Assembly: GCF_025145645.1 (NCBI RefSeq)
Contig: NZ_CP102252.1
Span: forward strand, 3,348,001 to 3,412,000
Direction: 5' to 3'
Length of the DNA stretch: 64,000 nt
Origin: Alistipes senegalensis JC50
Lineage (GTDB): Bacteria > Bacteroidota > Bacteroidia > Bacteroidales > Rikenellaceae
In this document: positions 50,957-59,722 of the stretch, in pieces
Layout: each line of letters opens with the position of its first letter
Position numbering within the stretch: position 1 is the stretch's first letter
The notes under the pieces: model-generated
Databases searched by the model: none
Seen by the model: the letters and a program-made list of their open reading frames with translations, nothing else
Told to the model about the DNA's origin: nothing
Program-made: the position numbers and the translations under genes

Positions 50957-51061
50957 TGCGACGAACGAGAATCCGGGAGATGTCCCGTAGTCGTTCCGCT
51001 TGCCGTTGAATATCGCCGTGCCGATGCGCTGAATCCGCGCATCCGTGACGGCCGGCTCCTT

Positions 51062-51087
51062 CGGCCCGCCCGCTGTCGGACGGGCCG
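51062..51087 (-). terminator. Terminator-like hairpin after the C11 peptidase gene
   Basis: CGGCCCGCCC (51062-51071) and GGACGGGCCG (51078-51087) pair over 9 of 10 positions, 14 bases past the minus-strand stop; there is no T-run. Confidence 0.5.
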
Positions 51088-51100
51088 TCGTTCATTCGTT

Positions 51101-52306
51101 TCAGTGCGTATCCCGATACCAGTTCGTCTGCCGGTTTTCGGCGGCGTACACCGTCGAAGGTTCGCTGACCGAGACGCCCGAATAGTAGTTTACGGGGTGT
51201 TTTATGGCGTCGTAGGCCGAATAAAAGTATTTCGTGTGGTGCCGGCAGGATACCGGAAACGCCAGTTCCATCTGCGCCTTGAAGCTGTCTATTGCACCCT
51301 GATCGTTGCAGCACAGCGTAACGTAGTGCTCCAGGTCGTAGAACAGCTTCGTGGCGTTCCCCTTGTAGTATTGAAGCGCGTCGATGTCGAACGGCTGTTT
51401 CTTATCTTTGATCTGGCGCATCTCCATCATCAGCGCATCCAGTTGCGCCGTGACGGCCAGCGAGATGCACCCCGACTGTTCGTTTCTCTGGACGGTGTCC
51501 CAGTCGTTCTCGTAGAAGTTCCAGAACTCCCAGCAGGCTTTTTCGAGACCGTCGAACACGCCGTTTCCTTCGAACAGGTGGGGGACGATCCGGTCGTAGG
51601 GGAAACCTGCGGCCATGATCTCGCAGGGAGAGGCCACGATATAATCCACCGCACGGCGCAGGTCGTACAACGTTTCGATATTGGCCATGAAACAGTCGTC
51701 GAAGATCAGGTAGTCGAAGCGGAACCGCTGGGCTTCGAGCGCCGCGGCCAGCTCCGTAATATCCAGTTCGTAACCCGTGTCGCCGAACGAGCGGGTCTGC
51801 TTGGCTCCGGGCGCCGTCGTCCATATGTCGTCGGCCGGGAGCATCGAGCGGGGCAGCACGCCGCCGCTCGCGGGAATCCACGCCTTGCCGTGACAGCCGA
51901 TGATCAATCCGTAATTTCGGGCCGGAGCCAGTTCCGCGGCATCGGCGAACAGCTGCTGCACCGCTGCGGGGTCTCCGGCGTCGAAATCGTCGTAGGTTTT
52001 GAGCGTCTTGGCCTCGCTGCACCGTTTGTTTCGGTCGTAATAGATCTCCTGCATCACGGCCGATGTCTGGTCGTCGGGCTGCCAGCATACCAGCATCCGC
52101 CCTTTGCCCAGCGCCCGGCCCGTCACGGCCGTGCGGATGCCTTGGATGTTGTTTTCGTAGTAGGTGATCAGACTCTGCCCCGGCATGTAGAGCAGGACGG
52201 TGCGGTCGGCCAGGGCGGGCGGATCGTATCCCGGAACCTCCTTGGAGCAGGCCGCGAGCGTCGCCGCCGCGAGCAGCCAGAGCGTATGTCGGAGGATGCG
52301 GATCAT
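51101..52306 (-). CDS. Clostripain-family (C11) cysteine peptidase lipoprotein
   Basis: A lipobox TLAAC (Cys20) anchors the 401-residue protein. The clostripain fold has its His/Cys dyad in LIIGCHGKAW and LIFDDCFMAN. Such peptidases cleave after Arg or Lys in known members; specificity here is unknown. I start at MIRILRH (52306): its ATG overlaps the upstream stop (ATGA), a sign of translational coupling to the DUF4919 gene. A start 12 codons earlier would overlap more and lacks a signal peptide at the N-terminus. Confidence 0.85.
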   Translation of the reverse strand: MIRILRHTLWLLAAATLAACSKEVPGYDPPALADRTVLLYMPGQSLITYYENNIQGIRTAVTGRALGKGRMLVCWQPDDQTSAVMQEIYYDRNKRCSEAKTLKTYDDFDAGDPAAVQQLFADAAELAPARNYGLIIGCHGKAWIPASGGVLPRSMLPADDIWTTAPGAKQTRSFGDTGYELDITELAAALEAQRFRFDYLIFDDCFMANIETLYDLRRAVDYIVASPCEIMAAGFPYDRIVPHLFEGNGVFDGLEKACWEFWNFYENDWDTVQRNEQSGCISLAVTAQLDALMMEMRQIKDKKQPFDIDALQYYKGNATKLFYDLEHYVTLCCNDQGAIDSFKAQMELAFPVSCRHHTKYFYSAYDAIKHPVNYYSGVSVSEPSTVYAAENRQTNWYRDTH

Positions 52307-53040
52307 TTGTAGGTGCGGGGTTTGAGGTTGTTGAACTGCCACGTGCGGTCGCGTTTGTAGGTGTAGCCCTCGGGCTTGTTCCAGTAGACGCGGCCGAAGT
52401 CGAAATAGAATCCCTTGCGTTTCTTACCCTCGACGACATAGGGACCCGTCAGCGGCACGAACTCCACCGTGCGGCTGACGATGCGGGCCTTGCCGTAGGA
52501 GAGCCCCTCGGCGGCCAGCACGTCGAGCGCATGGTCGAACATCAGCACGTGGCGCGGGGTTTTCTGCGTGAATCCGTCGCCCGAGGCGAGGATCGTGCGG
52601 ATCACGCCGTTCATGCGGTTCGAATAGGCTTTCTCGCGCACCTCGTCGCCCAGCCCTCCGTAGGCGAACGACATCAGGTTGAGGATCTTGGGGCTGAACG
52701 GATCGCGCTTCAGGGCGTCGGTGCCCATCGAGATCATCGACTCCAGCGTCGCCACGTCGGGTTTCTCGGGATCGAGGCCCGAGACCAGCATCAGCATCTT
52801 GTCCAGATCGGGATTCGTGGCCAGCGGCTTGTAGTCGTCCTGATAGGCGTATCCGTAATAAAGATAGTGGTAATCCTCGTCGGTCAGCGTCGCGTCGCCC
52901 GCGTTGTAGCGCAGCATCAGCGCCGGATAGTAGTAGGGCGATTCCGAATCCATCGTCCGGTCGATGATGTTGTCCTCGTCGGGGACTTTGGCGGCGGCCA
53001 GCGCCGGAATCAGGAGCAGCAGAAGCAGCAGTTGTTTCAT
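52303..53040 (-). CDS. DUF4919-like exported protein
   Basis: A signal peptide (about 1-17) precedes a 228-residue domain I recognise as DUF4919-like (YHYLYYGYAYQDDYKPLA and a closing RTWQFNNLKP). Function is unknown; the helical part resembles a tetratricopeptide fold. It is translationally coupled to the C11 peptidase downstream and lies 28 bases after dapA. Confidence 0.7.
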   Translation of the reverse strand: MKQLLLLLLLIPALAAAKVPDEDNIIDRTMDSESPYYYPALMLRYNAGDATLTDEDYHYLYYGYAYQDDYKPLATNPDLDKMLMLVSGLDPEKPDVATLESMISMGTDALKRDPFSPKILNLMSFAYGGLGDEVREKAYSNRMNGVIRTILASGDGFTQKTPRHVLMFDHALDVLAAEGLSYGKARIVSRTVEFVPLTGPYVVEGKKRKGFYFDFGRVYWNKPEGYTYKRDRTWQFNNLKPRTYK

Positions 53041-53068
53041 ATAGGTCGTTTCTGATACGAACGCGGAT

Positions 53069-53959
53069 TCAGCGCAAATCGTATTCGGCGATGAGCCTTT
53101 TGAATTTCGCGCGGAGTTTTTCCGATCCGGCCACGAGCGGCAGGCGCATCGTGTCGCCGATGCGTCCCATCACCGAAAGGGCGCATTTCACGCCTACGGG
53201 GTTGCCCTCCTCGAAGAGCGCCTTGACCGCTTCGTCCAGTTGCGCGTATTCGCGTTCGGCGGTGTCGAAATCTCCCGCCTTGGCGTGGTTCACGCAGCTC
53301 ATGAAGCGTTCGGGGAAAACGTTGGCCACCACCGAGATCACCCCGTCGCCGCCGCGGCGCATCAGGGGAATGGTGATGCCGTCGTCGCCCGACAGCACGA
53401 GGAAGCCCTCGGGACGGTTGTCGAGGATGCGCTGCATCTGTTCGATGTCGCCCGAAGCCTCCTTGACGCCGATGACGTTCTCGAAGTCGCGGGCGATGCG
53501 CAGCGTGGTTTCGGAGGTCATGTTGACGCCCGTGCGCCCGGGGATGTTGTAGAGGATCACCGGCAGGGGCGAATGTTCCGATACGGTGCGGAAATGCTGG
53601 TACAGCCCCTCCTGCGACGGCTTGTTGTAATAGGGCGTCACGCTGAGTATGGCATCGGCGCCGCGCAGGTCGAATTCGCGCAGCTGGTCCAGCACCTCCG
53701 ACGTGGAGTTGCCGCCGCAGCCCATCACCAGCGGCACGCGGCCGGCGATGTGGTTGGTGATGAACATGGCGATCACGGCGCGTTCGGGCATATAGAGGGT
53801 CGGGGTTTCGGCCGTGGTGCCCAGGGCGACGATGTAGTCCACGCCGCCTTCGATCACGTAGTCGATCATGCGGGCCAGCGCCTTGTAATCCACGCGGCTG
53901 TCTGCCGTGAAGGGGGTTATCATCGCGGCGCCCACGCCGGAAAGTTTGTGTCGTAGCAT
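53069..53959 (-). CDS. dapA: 4-hydroxy-tetrahydrodipicolinate synthase
   Basis: Condenses pyruvate and aspartate semialdehyde on the way to lysine and meso-diaminopimelate. The Schiff-base lysine is K166 in GVKEASGD, the catalytic Tyr is Y137 in LYNIPGRTG, with R142 for carboxylate binding and the Thr pair in ALGTTAETPTL. The length of 296 residues is normal. It lies 64 bases after ligA. Confidence 0.95.
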   Translation of the reverse strand: MLRHKLSGVGAAMITPFTADSRVDYKALARMIDYVIEGGVDYIVALGTTAETPTLYMPERAVIAMFITNHIAGRVPLVMGCGGNSTSEVLDQLREFDLRGADAILSVTPYYNKPSQEGLYQHFRTVSEHSPLPVILYNIPGRTGVNMTSETTLRIARDFENVIGVKEASGDIEQMQRILDNRPEGFLVLSGDDGITIPLMRRGGDGVISVVANVFPERFMSCVNHAKAGDFDTAEREYAQLDEAVKALFEEGNPVGVKCALSVMGRIGDTMRLPLVAGSEKLRAKFKRLIAEYDLR

Positions 53960-54023
53960 AGAGTTTCTGATTATCGTTGTTAGTTTCGTCTGTCGTTTTG
54001 TGTCGGAGTCCTTGACGCGGGCG

Positions 54024-56048
54024 TCAGAACAGTTCCTGCTGTGCGGCCTTTTCCGCCGGGCTTCCGCCTTCGATCATGGCGAAGAACTCCTCCTCGGAGA
54101 TGATCTTCACGCCCAGTTTCTCGGCCTTTTTCAGCTTCGCGGGGCCCATGTTTTCGCCCGCGACGATGTAATCGACGTTGCCCGACACCGCCGCGAGGTT
54201 CTTGCCCCCGTGCATTTCGATCAGCTCCTTCATCTCGTCGCGGCTGCGCGAGAATTTCCCCGAGACCACGAATGTCTTGCCCGCCAGGCTCTCCGAAGCC
54301 AGTTCGCGTGCTTCGGCCTCGAATTGCAGCCCTGCGTCGCGCAGACGGCGGATGATCCGCAGGTTCTCGTCCTCGGCGAAATACTCGATGATGGCGTCGG
54401 CGATGCGTCCGCCCACCTCGTCGGCCTCCACCAGCTCCTCGCGCGTGGCCTTCATCACGGCGTCCAGCGACCGGAAGTGCTCGGCGAGGTATTTGGCCGT
54501 CGTTTCGCCCACGAAGCGGATGCCCAGTCCGAACAGCACGCGCTGGAACGGCACCTGCTTCGACCGTTCGATCGAACGGATGATGTTGTCGGCCGATTTC
54601 TCGCCCAGCCGGGGCAGGGGAGCCAGCTGTTCGGCGCGCAGGTCGTAGAGATCCGCCACGTCGCGCACCAGTCCGTTTTCGTAGAGCAGTTCCACGGTCT
54701 CCTCGCCCAGTCCCTCGATGTCGAGGGCTTTGCGGCGGATGAAGTGGATGATGCGGCCGATGATCTGGGGCCGGCATCCGCCCTGATTGGGGCAGTAGTG
54801 CTTGGCCTCGCCCTCGTAGCGCACCAGCGGCGTGCCGCATTCGGGGCACACGGTGATGTATTCGAACGGCCGGCTGTCGGCGGGACGCTGCGAGAGGTCT
54901 ACGCCGATGATCTTCGGGATGATCTCGCCGCCCTTCTCGACGTAGACCATGTCGCCCGGGCGGATGTCCAGCTGGGCCATCTGTTCGGCGTTGTGCAGCG
55001 TGGCGCGCCGCACGGTGGTTCCGGCGAGCAGCACCGGTTCGAGGTTGGCCACGGGCGTCACGGCTCCCGTGCGCCCCACCTGGAACGACACGCTGTCGAG
55101 GCGCGTCAGGGCCTGTTCGGCCTTGAACTTATAAGCCACGGCCCATTTCGGGGCCTTGGCCGTGAATCCCAGCTGGCGCCGCACGGCGAAGTCGTTGACC
55201 TTGATCACCACGCCGTCCGTCGGGAAGGGGAGTTCGCGCCGCGCCGTGTCCCAATGTTCGATGAATGCGTCGATCTCAGCAGCGCTGCGGCAGATGCGCG
55301 CCGCATCCGAGACCTTGAAGCCCCATTCGCGGGCCTTTTCCAAACTCTCCCAGTGGGTCGTGAAAGGCAGTTCGTCGCCCGCCAGCTGGTAGAGCGTGCA
55401 GTCCAGTCCGCGCCGGGCCACCACGGCCGACGACTGCTGCTTGAGCGTTCCGGCGGCGGCGTTGCGGGGGTTGGCGAAGAGCTGTTCGCCGTTGGCCTCG
55501 CGCTCGGCGTTGAGGCGGTCGAACGAGGCGTAGGGCATCAGGATCTCGCCCCGGATTTCGAAATGGTCGGGCCATCCCTCGCCCCGCAGGCGCAGGGGCA
55601 CCGTGCGCACCGTGCGCACGTTGGCCGTCACGTCGTCGCCCTGCACGCCGTCGCCGCGCGTCACGGCGCGCACGAGGCGTCCGTGCTCGTAGGTGAGCGA
55701 GATGGCCGTGCCGTCGAATTTCAGCTCGCAGACGTAGTCCGTGGGGCCGGTCTCGCGTTCGATGCGGGCGATGAATTCGTGCAGTTCGTCCAGCGAGTAG
55801 GTGTTGCCCAGCGACAGCATCGGGTAGCGGTGCCTGACGGTCTGGAACTCCGCCGTGAGGTCGCTGCCGACCCGCACCGACGGCGAATTGGGATCGGCGA
55901 ATTCGGGATGCGCGCGTTCCAGCTCCTGAAGCTCGCGCATCATCGCGTCGAATTCGAAGTCCGAGATTTCGGGGGCGTTTTCGACGTAATACTTGAAGTT
56001 ATGCAGTTCGAGCTGACGGCGCAGCTCCTCGATTCGTTCGCGTACCAT
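54024..56048 (-). CDS. ligA: NAD-dependent DNA ligase
   Basis: Seals nicks in replication and repair. The adenylated lysine is K110 in the CELKFDG motif. The OB fold, a four-Cys zinc finger (CPECG, then HYCPNQGGC), helix-hairpin-helix repeats and a C-terminal BRCT domain (SLAGKTFVVSGKFSRSRDEM) follow in the normal order. At 674 residues it is full length. First gene of the ligA-dapA-DUF4919-C11 minus-strand cluster. Confidence 0.96.
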   Translation of the reverse strand: MVRERIEELRRQLELHNFKYYVENAPEISDFEFDAMMRELQELERAHPEFADPNSPSVRVGSDLTAEFQTVRHRYPMLSLGNTYSLDELHEFIARIERETGPTDYVCELKFDGTAISLTYEHGRLVRAVTRGDGVQGDDVTANVRTVRTVPLRLRGEGWPDHFEIRGEILMPYASFDRLNAEREANGEQLFANPRNAAAGTLKQQSSAVVARRGLDCTLYQLAGDELPFTTHWESLEKAREWGFKVSDAARICRSAAEIDAFIEHWDTARRELPFPTDGVVIKVNDFAVRRQLGFTAKAPKWAVAYKFKAEQALTRLDSVSFQVGRTGAVTPVANLEPVLLAGTTVRRATLHNAEQMAQLDIRPGDMVYVEKGGEIIPKIIGVDLSQRPADSRPFEYITVCPECGTPLVRYEGEAKHYCPNQGGCRPQIIGRIIHFIRRKALDIEGLGEETVELLYENGLVRDVADLYDLRAEQLAPLPRLGEKSADNIIRSIERSKQVPFQRVLFGLGIRFVGETTAKYLAEHFRSLDAVMKATREELVEADEVGGRIADAIIEYFAEDENLRIIRRLRDAGLQFEAEARELASESLAGKTFVVSGKFSRSRDEMKELIEMHGGKNLAAVSGNVDYIVAGENMGPAKLKKAEKLGVKIISEEEFFAMIEGGSPAEKAAQQELF

Positions 56049-56198
56049 AATATAAGAATGACGTGTGTAAAGTTACATATTTTGTCTTTAACAACGGGTA
56101 AAAACAGGGCAAAATCAAAAAAAATGCAAAAAAAAATTGCAGATGTGGCGCGATATTCAAATTTTGCTTATAATTGCAAAAAATTTCCAAGCACTTTT

Positions 56199-56534
56199 AT
56201 GGCAAACCAGACTACTGCGAAAAAACATATCGTAACGAGTTTCCATAACCTGACTCCCGAAATTCAGGAGGCCGTCAAGGCGAAGTATCCTCTGGGCTTC
56301 ACCGACGCCATGATCCGCGTTGACAAGCCCAACGGCGACTTCTTCTATGCCGTGCCCTACGACACGGACGAAATCGCCTACATGGTGAAGGTCGATGTGA
56401 AGGTTGACGACAACTCGCACGACGATGACGACAAGGACTATTACGACGACGAAATCAAGGGTGCCGACGACATCCAGGGCGGCGACGACGACGCATCGGA
56501 TACGGACAGTTCCGACGACGACGTGAGCATCTGA
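56199..56534 (+). CDS. Small acidic-tailed protein of unknown function
   Basis: A 111-residue protein with two parts: a folded N-terminus (1-70; HIVTSFHNLTPEIQEAVKAK and DFFYAVPYDTDEIAYMVKV) and a tail of about 40 residues made mostly of Asp, Ser, Glu and Gly. I believe it is conserved in Bacteroidales but cannot name it. The tail could mimic DNA or bind basic proteins or metal. It is divergent from ligA across a 150-base AT-rich gap; TATAATTG (56169-56176) is a possible -7 box. Confidence 0.75.
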   Translation: MANQTTAKKHIVTSFHNLTPEIQEAVKAKYPLGFTDAMIRVDKPNGDFFYAVPYDTDEIAYMVKVDVKVDDNSHDDDDKDYYDDEIKGADDIQGGDDDASDTDSSDDDVSI

Positions 56535-56542
56535 CGCTGCCT

Positions 56543-57151
56543 ATGGTGCGTGCCCTCTCCGCCCTGTTCGTTCTGCTCTGCACGGCCTGCGGCCTTGCCG
56601 AGGACGACCGCGACGAGGACAACAAATACATCTATCTCGATTTTTACGACAAGGCGTTCGAGGCTTACTGCCTCGAAAAGTTCGACACGAACGGCGACGG
56701 ACGCATTTCGCACTACGAGGCGCAGCGTGTCCGGCGCATGTCGTGCCCCGGGCGGGGCATCGCGTCGCTGACCGACATCCGGGAGTTCTTCAACCTTCGG
56801 GAACTCGACTGTTCGGGCAATGACCTTACGCGGCTGGACCTCACGGCCTGCACTTACCTCGAACGGCTCGACTGCCGGGACAATGCGCTCGTGTCGCTCG
56901 ATCTCGACGGCGTGCGGGGGCTGGTGTGGATGGATTGCAGCGGCAACGATCTGCCGCGTCTCGACCTGCATTCGACGGCCTCGCTGCTGACGCTCGACTG
57001 TCGGGGGAACGCCCTCACGACGCTCGACGTGGCTTCGTGCGACGCCAACCTGAAGGCCGATGTGCGCAGCAATCCCGGTCTGACGACGGTCTACTGCCTC
57101 GTATCGCAGAACATCTCCTTCGACGGACCGACCGAACTCACCCGCCTGTAA
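56543..57151 (+). CDS. EF-hand and leucine-rich-repeat lipoprotein
   Basis: A lipobox LCTAC (Cys16) is followed by an EF-hand loop DTNGDGRISHYE (48-59) with all calcium ligands at positions 1, 3, 5, 7, 9 and 12. Residues 75-185 contain short leucine-rich repeats of the bacterial type (ELDCSGNDLTRLDL, RLDCRDNALVSLDL and so on, about 21 residues each). The repeats build a contact surface, so a calcium-responsive surface or periplasmic binding protein is a fair guess. It starts 8 bases after the acidic-tailed gene. Confidence 0.82.
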   Translation: MVRALSALFVLLCTACGLAEDDRDEDNKYIYLDFYDKAFEAYCLEKFDTNGDGRISHYEAQRVRRMSCPGRGIASLTDIREFFNLRELDCSGNDLTRLDLTACTYLERLDCRDNALVSLDLDGVRGLVWMDCSGNDLPRLDLHSTASLLTLDCRGNALTTLDVASCDANLKADVRSNPGLTTVYCLVSQNISFDGPTELTRL

Positions 57152-57200
57152 GGCGGGTTTTGGGGCGTGGCCGGCCGTGTCCATCCGGCTCTGCGCCCGT
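57141..57200 (+). repeat. Stop-proximal terminator-like repeat, copy C
   Basis: CCCGCC (57141-57146), TGTAA, GGCGGG (57152-57157), then TTTTGGGGCG and a tail ending CTCTGCGCCCGTCC. The hairpin loop contains the stop codon of the EF-hand/LRR gene, so it probably acts as its terminator. Confidence 0.65.
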
Positions 57201-57275
57201 CCCCTAAGAGGCGGGTTTTAGGGCACGAAAGAACTGTTTCCCGCTTCCCATTCGGTTCCGCGCCCGTCCGGATAG
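57201..57275 (+). repeat. Stop-proximal terminator-like repeat, copy D
   Basis: CCCCTAAGAGGCGGG, TTTTAGGGCACG and a tail with CATTCGGTTCCGCGCCCG. It follows copy C directly, giving a tandem pair; the left hairpin arm is degenerate. Confidence 0.55.
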
Positions 57276-57338
57276 CCCTTTATCTTTCCTCTTTTCGACC
57301 CGTTTTCTTTATAATTTGTTGAAAAGTCCGCCGTGCGG

Positions 57339-57371
57339 TTTGGGCTTTTCGGATAATAATTTGTACCTTTG
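57339..57371 (+). promoter_or_regulatory. purA promoter
   Basis: TTTG (57339-57342), 21 bases, then TACCTTTG (57364-57371): a complete Bacteroidetes consensus, with the purA ATG 47 bases downstream. Confidence 0.8.
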
Positions 57372-57417
57372 GGTGCAAAAAATGTCTTTTGCAAGTATAA
57401 ATTAGATACCGGATACA

Positions 57418-58689
57418 ATGAAAAAAGTTGACGTGATCCTCGGCCTGCAATGGGGTGACGAGGGCAAAGGGAAGGTCGTGGACGTGCTGACGCCCCGCTA
57501 CGAGGTGGTGGCCCGGTTCCAGGGCGGTCCCAATGCCGGTCACACGTTGGAATTCAACGGCGAGAAGTACGTACTCCGCTCGATACCTTCGGGCATTTTC
57601 CAGGGCGGCAAGACCAACATCATCGGCAACGGGGTGGTGATCGACGCCATCCTTTTCCGTGAGGAGGCCGAGGCGCTGGCGGCCAGCGGCCACGACCTGA
57701 CCCGCCAGCTCTGCATTTCGAAGAAAGCCCACCTGATCCTGCCGACGCACCGCATCCTCGACGCGGCCTACGAGGCGGCCAAGGGCAGCGCCAAGATCGG
57801 CACCACGGGCAAGGGCATCGGCCCGACCTATACGGACAAGGTGAGCCGCAACGGCATGCGTGTCGGCGATTTGCTGAGCCCCGATTTCGAGCGGATCTAC
57901 GCCGCGGCCAAGGCGCGTCACGAGAAAATTCTGAAAAGCCTCGATTACCAATACGACATCACCGAACTGGAGAAGCAGTGGTTCGAGGCGGTGAAATACC
58001 TCCGCCGCTTCCACATCATCGACAGCGAATATTTCGTCAACGACTGCCTCGCGCAGGACAAGTCGATTCTGGCCGAAGGCGCCCAGGGAACGCTGCTGGA
58101 CGTGGATTTCGGCTCCTATCCGTTCGTGACCTCCTCGAACACGGTCTGCGCGGGCGTCTGCACCGGACTGGGCGTCGCTCCGAACCGCATCGGCGAGGTG
58201 TACGGCATTTTCAAGGCTTACTGTACGCGCGTGGGCAGCGGGCCGTTCCCCACGGAGCTCTTCGACGAGACGGGCGAGCGGCTGTGCGACATCGGCCACG
58301 AGTTCGGAGCCGTCACGGGACGCCGCCGCCGCTGCGGATGGCTGGACATGGTGGCCCTGAAATATTCGATCATGATCAACGGCGTGACGCAGCTCATCAT
58401 GATGAAGTCCGACGTGATGAACGACTTCGACACGATCAAGGTGGCCACGGCCTACGAGATCGGCGGGCGCACGACCTCGGAATTCCCCTACGAGATCGAC
58501 GGGGAGCTCAAACCGGTCTACACCGAGTTCGAGGGGTGGAAATGCGACCTGCGCAAGTACGGCCGTTACGAGGAGTTCCCCGAGGCGTTCAAGCGTTACG
58601 TGGAGTTCATCGAGCGTCAGACGGGCGTCCCCGTGAAGATCATCTCGGTAGGTCCCGACCGCGGCGAAACCATTGTCCGTCCGGAGTAA
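57418..58689 (+). CDS. purA: Adenylosuccinate synthetase
   Basis: Joins IMP and aspartate with GTP in AMP synthesis. The N-terminal GLQWGDEGKGKVVD (from residue 9) is the GTP loop with the catalytic Asp. PNAGHT holds the catalytic His and GTTGKGIGPTYTDK binds IMP. The 423-residue length is normal. Confidence 0.96.
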   Translation: MKKVDVILGLQWGDEGKGKVVDVLTPRYEVVARFQGGPNAGHTLEFNGEKYVLRSIPSGIFQGGKTNIIGNGVVIDAILFREEAEALAASGHDLTRQLCISKKAHLILPTHRILDAAYEAAKGSAKIGTTGKGIGPTYTDKVSRNGMRVGDLLSPDFERIYAAAKARHEKILKSLDYQYDITELEKQWFEAVKYLRRFHIIDSEYFVNDCLAQDKSILAEGAQGTLLDVDFGSYPFVTSSNTVCAGVCTGLGVAPNRIGEVYGIFKAYCTRVGSGPFPTELFDETGERLCDIGHEFGAVTGRRRRCGWLDMVALKYSIMINGVTQLIMMKSDVMNDFDTIKVATAYEIGGRTTSEFPYEIDGELKPVYTEFEGWKCDLRKYGRYEEFPEAFKRYVEFIERQTGVPVKIISVGPDRGETIVRPE

Positions 58690-58745
58690 GACGCCGGTTT
58701 TCGGGGCGGCAGCAGGTTGTTTCGCTGTCGTTCGGTTCCGCGGCT
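58687..58745 (+). repeat. Stop-proximal terminator-like repeat, copy E (degenerate)
   Basis: TAAGACGCCGGTTTTCGGGG begins in the purA stop codon and the tail contains GTTCGGTTCCGCGG, matching copy D. The left hairpin arm is missing. Confidence 0.45.
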
Positions 58746-58828
58746 TTCGTCTGCATTCCGGTAGACAGCCCGTTTGCGATAACAGCGGTAACAGGAAAAG
58801 GATATCAATATATAACCACTTAACTTAT

Positions 58829-59710
58829 ATGCAACAACAAAACCTCAAAATTCTTGTTTTGGCCAAGCAGGTGCCCGACACCCGCAACGTGGGCAAGGAC
58901 GCGATGACCCCCGAAGGGACGGTCAACCGCGCGGCGCTTCCGGCCATTTTCAATCCCGAGGACCTCAATGCGCTGGAAGCCGCCCTGCGGCTGAAAGACC
59001 GCGTCGAGGGTTCCACGGTCCATATTCTCACGATGGGGCCGCAGCGTGCCGCCGACATCATCCGCGACGCGATGTTCCGCGGCGCCGACGGCGGTTACCT
59101 GCTTTCGGGCCGCGAATTCGCCGGCTCGGATACGCTGGCCACCTCTTACGCCCTTTCGTGCGCCTTGAAGAAGATCGCTCCCGACGTGATCTTCGCAGGC
59201 CGTCAGGCCATCGACGGCGACACCGCGCAGGTGGGCCCGCAGGTCGCCGAGAAACTCGGCCTTCCGCAGGTGACCTACGCCGAGGAGATCGTCGAGGTCA
59301 AGGCGGGCGCGCTGGTCATCAAGCGCCGTCTGGAGCACGGCACCGAGGTCGTCGAGTGCCCGATTCCGGCCGTCGTGACGGTCAACGCTTCGGCCGCCGA
59401 GTGCCGCCCGCGCAACGCCAAGCGCGTGATGAAATACAAGGGCGCTTTGGCAGGTTCCGAGATCGCTGCGGCTCCCGAATCGCCCGCCGCACAGCGTGCC
59501 GCCGCGAAAGAGTATCTGCAAATCGTGGAGTGGGCCGCTGCCGATGTCGATCCCGATCCCGGACAACTCGGCCTCGCGGGTTCGCCCACGAAGGTCAAGA
59601 AGATCGAGAACGTGGTTTTCGCCGCCAAGGAGGCCAAAAAACTCACGGCCGCCGACGAGGATATCAATTCACTGATGGTTGAACTTATTGCGAGCCACAC
59701 GCTCGGTTAA
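58829..59710 (+). CDS. etfB: Electron transfer flavoprotein, beta subunit
   Basis: The AMP-binding subunit of ETF, which takes electrons from acyl-CoA dehydrogenase. Family blocks include ILVLAKQVPDTRNV at the N-terminus, NPEDLNALEAALRLKD and GRQAIDGDTAQVGPQVAEKL. The length is 293 residues. I start at the ATG at 58829 (MQQQNLK), since the upstream frame crosses the purA end and a repeat copy. First gene of an ETF/acyl-CoA dehydrogenase operon. Confidence 0.93.
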   Translation: MQQQNLKILVLAKQVPDTRNVGKDAMTPEGTVNRAALPAIFNPEDLNALEAALRLKDRVEGSTVHILTMGPQRAADIIRDAMFRGADGGYLLSGREFAGSDTLATSYALSCALKKIAPDVIFAGRQAIDGDTAQVGPQVAEKLGLPQVTYAEEIVEVKAGALVIKRRLEHGTEVVECPIPAVVTVNASAAECRPRNAKRVMKYKGALAGSEIAAAPESPAAQRAAAKEYLQIVEWAAADVDPDPGQLGLAGSPTKVKKIENVVFAAKEAKKLTAADEDINSLMVELIASHTLG

Positions 59711-59722
59711 TACGCTTCGGAG

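Noticed and set aside
51961..52439. Alternative minus-strand frames over the C11 peptidase and DUF4919 genes
   Set aside because: Out-of-frame shadows; the coupled real genes with signal peptides explain the region.
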